A DNA stretch of 14,647 nucleotides from JANXQE01 sp035651635 (GTDB lineage Bacteria; Verrucomicrobiota; Verrucomicrobiia; Limisphaerales; UBA8199): the NCBI GenBank assembly GCA_035651635.1, contig DASRFK010000248.1, forward strand, positions 1 to 14,647. Direction: 5' to 3'. Below are positions 6,431-12,809 of this stretch, piece by piece. The notes under the pieces were generated by a model, which was not told the origin of the DNA, did not search any database, and saw only the letters and a program-made list of their open reading frames with translations. The translations under genes were made by a program, and so were the position numbers. Every line of letters starts with the position of its first letter. Position 1 is the first letter of the stretch.

Positions 6431-6505
6431 CGTAGCGGCGTCTCAGTAGAGCGCCGCCAATCCGCGAAACCATTTCAAGGGAAGCTCTGCCGAGACGCCG
6501 CTACG
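6431..6505. repeat. Inverted repeat with GTAGCGGCGTCTC arms
   Basis: The left arm 6431-6452 and right arm 6484-6505 pair over 22 positions with two mismatches. The outer 14 bases, which include GTAGCGGCGTCTC / GAGACGCCGCTAC, pair perfectly. The spacer is 31 bases. It lies nine bases after the stop of the secreted-protein gene and could act as a transcript-stabilising or terminating structure. By its form it is a mobile-type extragenic palindrome. Confidence 0.75.
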
Positions 6506-6516
6506 CGGAGGGCAGT

Positions 6517-6606
6517 CCGGAACGCCGCATTCATGCGGCAGCGCCCCCGGAAGATCGCGTGCGGCGACAGTATTCGCCCCGCTGCCGCATGAATGCGGCG
6601 TTCCGG
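6517..6606. repeat. Perfect 27-bp inverted repeat
   Basis: The arms 6517-6543 and 6580-6606 are exact reverse complements over 27 bases around a 36-base spacer. Each arm contains a smaller palindrome (CCGCAT-TC-ATGCGG). It starts 11 bases after the previous inverted repeat ends, so two unrelated palindromes are stacked in one intergenic gap. The perfect pairing suggests recent arrival or active maintenance. Confidence 0.8.
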
Positions 6607-6690
6607 CCACCGCAGGCATATTCGGCGCGACACGAATTCAAACCCGACCTGTCCATATAAGCAGGATATGTGTCGGTTGTATGCCGGATT

Positions 6691-8298
6691 ATGAGTTCAC
6701 CCGATGATGCGGATTCCTCCGAAGCACCCCGCGGCGCGGGCAGTTCGCTTCGCTCGTGGCGCTATCTTTTTGTGCTGATTGGCCTCGTGCTCCTGGTGCT
6801 GGGCTTCTACGCCGAGGAAAACTGGCGCGGCTATCATGACTGGCAGAAATATCAACAACAGATGGCCGCCCGGGGTGAACTGACCGAACCGGAGGCGTTG
6901 ATCCCGCCGCGCGTGCCCGACGCCGAGAATTTTGCCACCACGCCGGCGCTTGCCCCGCTCTTCGACTTCTTTCCTGGCACCCAACGCTGGCGCGACCCCA
7001 ATGCACCGCAATTGTTTTCTTCACTGGGCGCCAAATACGACGCCGCTGCCAACTGGTTAAAGACATCACCGCACCGGAATAACTCGTGGGTCGGCTCTCC
7101 GACCGACCTCGACGCTTGGGCTTGGGCATTTTCGTTAGGAACCAACCGCAATGCTCATGAACGCGAGCCGGTCGCCGCCAGCTTCAATTCGCAGGATGCC
7201 GCCGGAGCGGTGTTGCGCGGGTTGGCCGGTTTCGATCCCGTGCTGGACGAACTGCGCCAGGCCAGCCACCGGCGCTATGCCCGCTTCAACATCCGCTATG
7301 AGGAAGATAATCCGGCCACCATTCTCCTGCCGCATTTGGCGAAACTCAAATACTTGAGCCAAGTGCTGCGCTTGCGGGCGTCGGCCGAACTGGCGCTGGG
7401 CCGAACCGACGAAAGCCTGGCTGACCTGAACCTGCTCTTCTATTTGATCGATACCACCCGAGCCGAGCCGATCCTCATTTCACAATTGGTTCGCATGGCC
7501 CAATTACAAATTGCTCTTCAACCTTTGGCTGAAGGGATGGGCAAGTGGTCGGAGTCGCAGTTGCTGGAACTCCAACAGAAGCTGGAGAGGTTCGATTTCC
7601 TGGCGGACATGGAGCGTTCCCTTCAGGCTGAGCGGATATTATTTGGAAGAGGAGTCATCGAGTATGTGCGTCGCTCGCCGCACAAATTCCGCTTGATGGA
7701 CATGTTCGAGGGAAACGGCAATAACGCCGATTCCGCTCCTTTATGGAGCGTCGGGCCGCTGATGGCGGTCGCTCCCACAGGCTGGCTATACTTGGAAGAA
7801 CGCAACTACACCCGACTTTGTGGCGACCAGTTGCTTCCCGTAATCGATTTAACCAATCGCCTGATCAGACCAGGGAATGCTCGCGAGGCTCAAGCAGCGA
7901 TCTTCAAGCAAACGAACGGCTCGCCCGTGTCGAAATTTGTCCATCACCGATTGTTCGCCGCTTTGTTGCTGCCCGCCCTGGGCAAGACGGGGGAGAAGGC
8001 CGCGTTCGCCCAGACGGCAGTCGATTTGGCAACGGTTGGGTGCGCGCTCGAACGATACCGGCTGGCGCACGGTCGTTTCCCCAACTCGCTGGAGGAGCTC
8101 ACGCCAAAACTAATGCGGAGCCTTCCACACGATATCATCAACGGCAAAGGCCTGGGTTATCGTTTGAATCCCGATGGGCATTACGTCCTCTATTCGGTTG
8201 GGTGGAATGAGAAAGATGACGACGGCGTCATCCAGCTGAGCAAAAGCGGCAGCGTCGACCAAAACGAAGGCGACTGGGTCTGGTCGGATAACCTGTAG
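6691..8298 (+). CDS. Membrane-anchored protein of unknown function with pseudopilin-like C-terminal segment
   Basis: The 535-residue protein has a short charged N-terminus and one membrane helix (YLFVLIGLVLLVLGFYAEENW, about residues 25-45). A long mostly helical domain follows, probably outside the cytoplasm. The last ~100 residues contain VGCALERYRLAHGRFPNSLE, then a glycine-rich segment and YVLYSVGWNEKDDDG. This pattern resembles the C-terminal part of type II secretion pseudopilin-like (GspG-type) proteins. It is frequent in large verrucomicrobial and planctomycete hypothetical proteins, where it need not mean a role in secretion. The start is uncertain: an in-frame GTG at 6670 has an AGGA only three bases away, and the ATG at 6691 has no strong site. 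It appears to be a single gene; a hairpin follows at 8309. Confidence 0.75.
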   Translation: MSSPDDADSSEAPRGAGSSLRSWRYLFVLIGLVLLVLGFYAEENWRGYHDWQKYQQQMAARGELTEPEALIPPRVPDAENFATTPALAPLFDFFPGTQRWRDPNAPQLFSSLGAKYDAAANWLKTSPHRNNSWVGSPTDLDAWAWAFSLGTNRNAHEREPVAASFNSQDAAGAVLRGLAGFDPVLDELRQASHRRYARFNIRYEEDNPATILLPHLAKLKYLSQVLRLRASAELALGRTDESLADLNLLFYLIDTTRAEPILISQLVRMAQLQIALQPLAEGMGKWSESQLLELQQKLERFDFLADMERSLQAERILFGRGVIEYVRRSPHKFRLMDMFEGNGNNADSAPLWSVGPLMAVAPTGWLYLEERNYTRLCGDQLLPVIDLTNRLIRPGNAREAQAAIFKQTNGSPVSKFVHHRLFAALLLPALGKTGEKAAFAQTAVDLATVGCALERYRLAHGRFPNSLEELTPKLMRSLPHDIINGKGLGYRLNPDGHYVLYSVGWNEKDDDGVIQLSKSGSVDQNEGDWVWSDNL

Positions 8299-8308
8299 CA
8301 GGCGGCGC

Positions 8309-8325
8309 GCGGGCATTCTGCCCGC
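8309..8325. repeat. Short perfect hairpin after the membrane-anchored gene
   Basis: GCGGGCA-TTC-TGCCCGC forms a 7-bp stem with a three-base loop, 11 bases after the stop codon at 8298. No T-run follows, so intrinsic termination is doubtful. It may be a small REP-type palindrome. Confidence 0.4.
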
Positions 8326-8387
8326 AGCAACCCCGAAGCCACCTGGCGCAGCTACCTTCCCTTTCTCCGGGCTTAATGGGTGGGTCT

Positions 8388-8406
8388 CTGCCTAAATTTT
8401 AGGCAG
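8388..8406. promoter_or_regulatory. Nineteen-base palindrome upstream of the DUF3592 cluster
   Basis: CTGCCTAAATTTTAGGCAG has 9-bp perfect arms around a single central base, ending 40 bases before the ATG at 8447. The position and symmetry suit an operator for a dimeric regulator. The same type of sequence may also be one more extragenic palindrome of this genome. No promoter hexamers could be assigned with confidence. Confidence 0.35.
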
Positions 8407-8446
8407 CTACTGGCACAAGGCGTGCTGAGTAACCCGCCACGCGCGC

Positions 8447-10192
8447 ATGAATAATGGTCCCTGGTCATCTGGCGTAACGAAGCCGGTAGGAACGGGCGGC
8501 AGGCTGGTGCTGACCGTGTTTTTCCTATTCTTTTTCGGCTTAGGCTCGGCATTCACGTGGCTGGTCGCTCGCGATGCACTGGCCGGGTTGCGGACCTGGG
8601 GTTGGCGCAAGACTGAATGCCGGATTATCCGCAGCGCGGTTGTTGAAACGGATCAGCGCGGCCGGCGTAGTGGAGATTACTTCGTGGACGTGGCGTACCG
8701 GTACACCATGGACGGTCGAGCGTACGATTCGGGGTCGTATGGCCTGCGGCAAACTTCATTCCGGGATTACAGCAAGGCGGCGCGCCTGGCCGAGGCATAC
8801 CAGCCGGACGCAAACGCTGTGTGCTACGTAAATCCAGGCGTTCCCACCCAGGCGGTGCTGCAGCGTGGCAGCCTCCTGTTTCCGTTCCTGATTTTCTTTC
8901 CACTGATCTTCGTCGGGATCGGCGCGATCGGGATTTACTCGGCCTGGAGGCCGGCATCGGCAATGGCCAAGGCTACCGCTGACATGCCCATCTCCGACCG
9001 AGCCAAGGGCGGTCTCGGTCAGGGTTTTGCCACGGCATTTTTCGGCCTCTTTATGGCCGTTGGACTGCTGGTCTTTTACCTGGTGTCCGTCCGCCCGTTC
9101 GCAGGGATCCTCAGCGCCAGGCACTGGCCGGGGGTGCCCTGCACGGTCATTTCGAGCGAAGTGCGCACCCACCGGGGAGACAAGGGCAACACTTACAGCG
9201 TGAACATCCTTTACAGCTATGTCTTTGACGATCGTGAGTACAAAGCCAATCGTTACGATTTCATTGGTGGCTCTTCCAGCGGTTATGACGGAAAACAAGC
9301 CATCGTCAATCGCTACTGGCCGGGCTCCAAAGCGATTTGTTACGTAAATCCAAACGATCCGACCGCAGCGGTGCTCGAACGCGGCTTCACGCCGACCATG
9401 TGGATCGGGCTGCTGCCGTTGGTTTTCGTCCTGGTTGGTTTTATCGGGCTCGTTTCGAATATTCGCAAGCGGCGAGATCCAATGTTTGGGCAACCCGCCT
9501 CTAGCGCCAAGCTTTTCAACGTTGCCGCAGCCAGCGTGGTGCCCGTCCTGGAGCCGAACTCGGCGTCCAGCCCTCTGATCCTGCGGGCTCGCGCGTCTCC
9601 GGCGGGCAAGTTCATCGGCTGCACGATTGCCGCGCTGTTTTGGAATGGAATCATCTCGGTGTTTGTCAGCCATCTGGTCAAACATTGGAGGGTCGGTCCT
9701 TTTGAATTGTTTCTGGCACTGTTCCTGATTCCTTTTGTGCTGATCGGCCTGGGGCTGATCGTCGCAGTCGGTTACTTCCTGCTCGCCTGGTTCAACCCGC
9801 ACCCGCAAATCACGCTCAACCCAGGCGCGCCGCGCCTGGGCGATTCAGTGCGGCTGGACTGGGAGATCAGCGGCCGAGTTGAGGCGCTGCAAAAGTTGCA
9901 ACTCCGGTTGGAAGGCCGCGAAGAGGCCACCTACACCCGCGGCACGCGCAGCTCGACGGACTTAAACATTTTTGCGGACCTCGAAATCGCCTCGACCAGC
10001 GTTGCCCAGGAGATGCGCTCCGGATCGGCGAGCGTGCGGATCCCGGCCAACCTGATGCACTCATTCGCAAGCCGGCACAACAAAATCGTTTGGTCGGTGC
10101 GGGTGAAGGGCGAGATCGCGCGCTGGCCGGATCTGAACGAGGAGTTCTCCGTATCCATTTTGCCCGCCGGCCATCAAACCGAATCCGTATGA
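8447..10192 (+). CDS. Polytopic membrane protein with two DUF3592 domains and an arrestin-like tail
   Basis: The 581-residue protein has a first membrane helix at about 18-40 and a DUF3592 domain at about 53-143. Helices follow at about 143-167 and 193-215, then a second DUF3592 domain at about 227-313 and helices at about 316-338, 388-410 and 420-448. The two DUF3592 copies share the V.YRY/LYSY core strand, the CYVNP motif (126-130, 298-302) and the closing AVLxRG. Residues ~452-573 form a soluble tail of beta-strand pattern (ITLNPG, SVRLDWEISG, IVWSVRVKGEIARWPDLNEEF) that I read as an arrestin-like sandwich. The role of DUF3592 is unknown. The stop overlaps the next start (ATGA), so the products are probably coupled. 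No ribosome binding site is evident at its own ATG. Confidence 0.85.
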   Translation: MNNGPWSSGVTKPVGTGGRLVLTVFFLFFFGLGSAFTWLVARDALAGLRTWGWRKTECRIIRSAVVETDQRGRRSGDYFVDVAYRYTMDGRAYDSGSYGLRQTSFRDYSKAARLAEAYQPDANAVCYVNPGVPTQAVLQRGSLLFPFLIFFPLIFVGIGAIGIYSAWRPASAMAKATADMPISDRAKGGLGQGFATAFFGLFMAVGLLVFYLVSVRPFAGILSARHWPGVPCTVISSEVRTHRGDKGNTYSVNILYSYVFDDREYKANRYDFIGGSSSGYDGKQAIVNRYWPGSKAICYVNPNDPTAAVLERGFTPTMWIGLLPLVFVLVGFIGLVSNIRKRRDPMFGQPASSAKLFNVAAASVVPVLEPNSASSPLILRARASPAGKFIGCTIAALFWNGIISVFVSHLVKHWRVGPFELFLALFLIPFVLIGLGLIVAVGYFLLAWFNPHPQITLNPGAPRLGDSVRLDWEISGRVEALQKLQLRLEGREEATYTRGTRSSTDLNIFADLEIASTSVAQEMRSGSASVRIPANLMHSFASRHNKIVWSVRVKGEIARWPDLNEEFSVSILPAGHQTESV

Positions 10193-10602
10193 CGGAACTA
10201 AGCATCGAACTCGCGCAGGAGCAGACGGCTTTCAAACCGGCAGAGGCGGTCCGTGGCAAGGTTTCGTGGACTGTCGATCCGCCGCCGCAATTCATGGAGC
10301 TTCGGCTGTTTTGGTTCACGCGCGGCAAGGGGACTGAAGACGCCGGGATCGTGCAGACGGTGCGGTTCGATCAACCATTGCCGCACGAAACACGTTCGTT
10401 TGAGGTCTGCCTTCCCGAAGCGCCGTATAGTTTTTCCGGCAAATTGATTTCGTTGGTCTGGGCGCTCGAGTTGGTGGCGTATCCTTCCAAGCAGGTTGCC
10501 CGCCGCGAAATCGAGATGGGCCCGGACGGAAAAGAAGTGCGGATCGAAAGCGTTCAGACCTCCGGGCTGGCGCGGCGGTGGCTGGAAGTCAGGGCCACTT
10601 GA
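10189..10602 (+). CDS. Small soluble protein, probably arrestin-like
   Basis: The 137-residue protein starts at the ATG at 10189, which overlaps the TGA of the upstream gene by the ATGA arrangement. A longer in-frame GTG start at 10090 would lie inside that gene and is not needed. It has no signal peptide or membrane helix. The predicted strands (LSIELAQEQTAFKPAEAVRG, MELRLFWFTRG, SFEVCLP, ISLVWALELVAYP) follow the same order as the tail of the upstream membrane protein. A shared arrestin-like beta-sandwich and a duplication or pairing between the two is therefore plausible, but this is pattern-based inference. Function is unknown. Confidence 0.75.
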   Translation: MTELSIELAQEQTAFKPAEAVRGKVSWTVDPPPQFMELRLFWFTRGKGTEDAGIVQTVRFDQPLPHETRSFEVCLPEAPYSFSGKLISLVWALELVAYPSKQVARREIEMGPDGKEVRIESVQTSGLARRWLEVRAT

Positions 10603-10623
10603 TCGCAGCTGCGGCGAGGCGCC

Positions 10624-11202
10624 ATGAGAGCACGGGATAATCCTTTTCGCACGGAGTGCCTTCAGCGGCTGCGCTATCGATTTGCGGGCATCACCTGGGA
10701 AGAGCTGTTGGGACGTTGTGAGCGACTGAATTATCGCGGCGCTGTGGTTGGTCGGTGCGGCTCGGGAAAGACCACTTTGCTGGAAGAGTTGGCTCCCAAG
10801 CTTCAGGAGCGTGGTTTGGTCACTCGATCGATCCGCCTGAGCCGCGAACAGCCTTCCTTTAAGCCAGGTTTTCTGAGTCAGTTGGTTTTGAAACTCTCAG
10901 ATCGCGAAATCCTTTTGCTCGATGGAGCCGAGCAACTAAGCCTGGGTGGCTGGCATTGGTTCAAATGCCGGACGCGCGCAGCCGGCGGACTGATCGTCAC
11001 CACTCACCTGCCCGGGCGCTTGCCAACCCTATGGGAATGCCGCACCTCGGCGCCGCTATTGGCGCAACTCGCGGCTGATTTGCTCGGGACCGAGGCGGAG
11101 GATTTACAGCGTCAGGCGGAGGAGTTGTTCGAAAGACATCGTGGTAACCTGCGCGAAGCGTTGCGCGAGTGCTATGACCAGCTGGCGGCGGAGTCTTCGT
11201 AG
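10624..11202 (+). CDS. P-loop NTPase of unknown role
   Basis: The 192-residue protein carries a Walker A motif GRCGSGKT (residues 43-50) and a Walker B strand EILLLDGAEQ (95-104, D100). A following strand, LIVTTHLPG (123-131), resembles a sensor strand, and the C-terminal helical part includes RHRGNLREALRECYD. The N-terminal NPFRTECLQRLRYRF segment precedes the nucleotide-binding fold. The length fits a single minimal AAA/STAND-like ATPase core without a DNA-binding or effector domain. It begins 21 bases after the previous gene with a GAGG site at proper spacing, so it completes a three-gene unit with the DUF3592 and arrestin-like genes. It may power or gate whatever the membrane protein does; that is inference. 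Confidence 0.85.
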   Translation: MRARDNPFRTECLQRLRYRFAGITWEELLGRCERLNYRGAVVGRCGSGKTTLLEELAPKLQERGLVTRSIRLSREQPSFKPGFLSQLVLKLSDREILLLDGAEQLSLGGWHWFKCRTRAAGGLIVTTHLPGRLPTLWECRTSAPLLAQLAADLLGTEAEDLQRQAEELFERHRGNLREALRECYDQLAAESS

Positions 11203-11232
11203 CGCAGGTGTTGCCGGCCACCCGAGAAATCC

Positions 11233-11291
11233 GAGCCCGCCCTCACCCCGGCCCTCTCCCCAGCAGAGGGAGAAAGGATTTCAGCCGGTAA
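11233..11291. repeat. C-rich extragenic repeat, copy A
   Basis: The sequence CCGCCCTCACCCCGGCCCTC begins at 11237 and is followed by TCCCC, a short loop and AGAGGGAGAAAGG, giving a small hairpin (CCCTCT/AGAGGG). The same sequence recurs at 12565-12627 in the same orientation, so the two copies bracket the GH5 gene. CCCTCACCCC-GGCCCTCTCCC sequences are a common REP-like class in many GC-rich bacteria. Confidence 0.7.
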
Positions 11292-11340
11292 GCGGCCACC
11301 CGGACAGATTGAAAAACCTTTTGTGCTGACAGGGGCAATA

Positions 11341-11362
11341 ATGGGGCCTACTTTCGGCCCAT
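11341..11362 (+). promoter_or_regulatory. Hairpin abutting the GH5 start codon
   Basis: GGGCC (11344-11348) and GGCCC (11356-11360) form a stem with a 7-base loop directly before the ATG at 11361. With one bulge the pairing extends into the first two bases of the start codon. No Shine-Dalgarno sequence is present. The structure might limit translation initiation. The stem is short and may be incidental. Confidence 0.3.
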
Positions 11363-12515
11363 GAAGAAAGAAGGTACCTGTTTAAATCGGCGTCAATTTC
11401 TGCGGCTGGCGGCCTCCACCGGGACCCTGCTCAGCCTTAATGGCGTCCACGCCTGGGCCTCCGGCGTGTCCGGAGTGCCTCCCGCCCGGCTGCGTCGTTT
11501 GGCCAAAGGCGCCAATGTCTGCCGCTGGTTTAGGGGCGGACGGCGCAGCCCCGAGCAACTGACCAACTACATTACGGAACCCGAGGCGCACCTGATGCAA
11601 CAGATGGGCCTGACTCACGTGCGGCTGTGCCTGCAGCCGAGAGTGATTATGGAGTCAGCGAGCGGCGCTATTCGCGAAGAAACCGCCGGCCTTGTCGACT
11701 CCGCCATCGAGCGCTTTCATCGCGCCGGCTTGCTGGTGTTGATCGATTTGCACAATGAGGATCGACCGTCGGAAATAAACCCAGCCTGGCAGGAAGCTTT
11801 CGTAAAATTCTGGGGCGATTTTTCGGCGCGGCTCAGGCATTTCGATCCCGAACTCACGATGTTCGAGATCATCAACGAACCGGTCTTCGCCGGTCGCGAA
11901 GCCGAATGGAACCCGCTCAATGCACGGCTAACGGCGGCAATTCGCAAAAGCGCTCCGGACCACACCATCATGACCTCGGGCCCCAACTGGGGCGGCATTG
12001 ATGGTTTGCGGAAACTCACGCTGCTCGAGGATCCGAACATCGTCTATTCCTTTCACTGCTACGATCCCTTTGCCTTTACACACCAGGGCGCGACCTGGGC
12101 CGGGCCGGATGTTAAACCGCTGCGGGGCGTGCCTTATCCATCAAGCCCCGAAGCCGTGGCGCCGTTGCTGGCGGACCTGGAACAATATCCGGGGTCCAGA
12201 CGAATGCTCGAAAACTATGGCAAACAGGCGTGGGACAAAGCCAGGCTGGCCGCCCGGTTCAAAGAAGGTATCGATTGGGGCGCTCGCAACAAAGTCCCGC
12301 TGTACTGCGGCGAGTTCGGTGTATTTCCACCCTACGCCAAACCTGAGCACCGCGCCAACTGGTTCCGGGATTTCGGTCAGGTCCTGGCCGAGAACCAGAT
12401 CGGCTGGGCTGTTTGGGGTTGGGACGAAGGGTTCGGCCTGAATCGCAAATATGTGGACGGCAAAGTTGAAATTGACCGTACCGTAGCTGCAGCGCTCGGT
12501 TTGACTAACGGCTAA
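11361..12515 (+). CDS. Tat-exported glycoside hydrolase family 5 enzyme (cellulase-type)
   Basis: The 384-residue enzyme has a twin-arginine signal (NRRQFLRLAAS, R10-R11) with a hydrophobic core ending near HAWAS (30-34). The GH5 barrel follows, with its conserved residues visible: R88 (HVRLCLQP), H131 (IDLHNED), N172-E173 in the acid/base motif IINEP, H232 and Y234 (FHCYDPF), nucleophile E318 in CGEFG, and the tryptophan of VWGWDEG (352-354). It should hydrolyse beta-1,4-linked glucan or mannan-type glycans outside the cytoplasm. The exact substrate is not readable from sequence. There is no carbohydrate-binding module. It is a single gene, bracketed by two direct copies of a C-rich repeat. 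The start is set by the Tat signal, although no ribosome binding site is seen. Confidence 0.93.
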   Translation: MKKEGTCLNRRQFLRLAASTGTLLSLNGVHAWASGVSGVPPARLRRLAKGANVCRWFRGGRRSPEQLTNYITEPEAHLMQQMGLTHVRLCLQPRVIMESASGAIREETAGLVDSAIERFHRAGLLVLIDLHNEDRPSEINPAWQEAFVKFWGDFSARLRHFDPELTMFEIINEPVFAGREAEWNPLNARLTAAIRKSAPDHTIMTSGPNWGGIDGLRKLTLLEDPNIVYSFHCYDPFAFTHQGATWAGPDVKPLRGVPYPSSPEAVAPLLADLEQYPGSRRMLENYGKQAWDKARLAARFKEGIDWGARNKVPLYCGEFGVFPPYAKPEHRANWFRDFGQVLAENQIGWAVWGWDEGFGLNRKYVDGKVEIDRTVAAALGLTNG

Positions 12516-12564
12516 GGACCGGGCACGGAAGGGAAATCCGAAGGCCGAAGCGCCAAAGAAACCT

Positions 12565-12627
12565 GAGTCCGCCCTCACCCCGGCCCTCTCCCCCAGGAGA
12601 GGGAGGAAAGGAGTTCAGCGGGTTACC
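12565..12627. repeat. C-rich extragenic repeat, copy B
   Basis: This is the second copy of the repeat at 11233-11291, in direct orientation. Its hairpin is perfect: CCCTCTCC-CCCA-GGAGAGGG, 8-bp stem with a four-base loop. It lies about 50 bases after the GH5 stop codon and could protect or end that transcript. Confidence 0.7.
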
Positions 12628-12677
12628 GAACCTAGGCCGAGGGCACGCAACGCCGAGGTTCTCCCTCGCTTCAGGCC

Positions 12678-12706
12678 ATTCGCGTTCATTCGCGTTGATT
12701 CGCGGT
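12678..12706. repeat. Short tandem repeat, unit ATTCGCGTT(S)
   Basis: Three head-to-tail units of about 10 bases (ATTCGCGTTC, ATTCGCGTTG, ATTCGCGGT) lie upstream of the tricorn-type gene. The remaining intergenic sequence (12516-12809) shows only the C-rich repeat and no coding frame. The array could bind a regulator or be a slippage-derived remnant. Confidence 0.45.
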
Positions 12707-12809
12707 TGAATGTTGCCCTTGCGTTCTTTGGCGGTTCACTCCCGGCGGTTCCCCAGAAATGGCTTTCGCCCGGACGCGGAAGAGATAAACTGGAGGTTTA
12801 AGATTATCC

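Noticed and set aside
8756..9808. A 350-codon open frame on the minus strand.
   Set aside because: It lies antisense to the DUF3592 gene, and its composition (many Gln, Arg, Asp and His) is that of a complementary reading. It has no motif or start signal.
10090..10188. A GTG-started extension of the small arrestin-like gene.
   Set aside because: It would overlap about 100 bases of the upstream coding sequence. The ATGA overlap at 10189 is the normal coupled arrangement.
12678..12706. A CRISPR array.
   Set aside because: The units are about 10 bases, contiguous and without spacers, and no cas gene is present.
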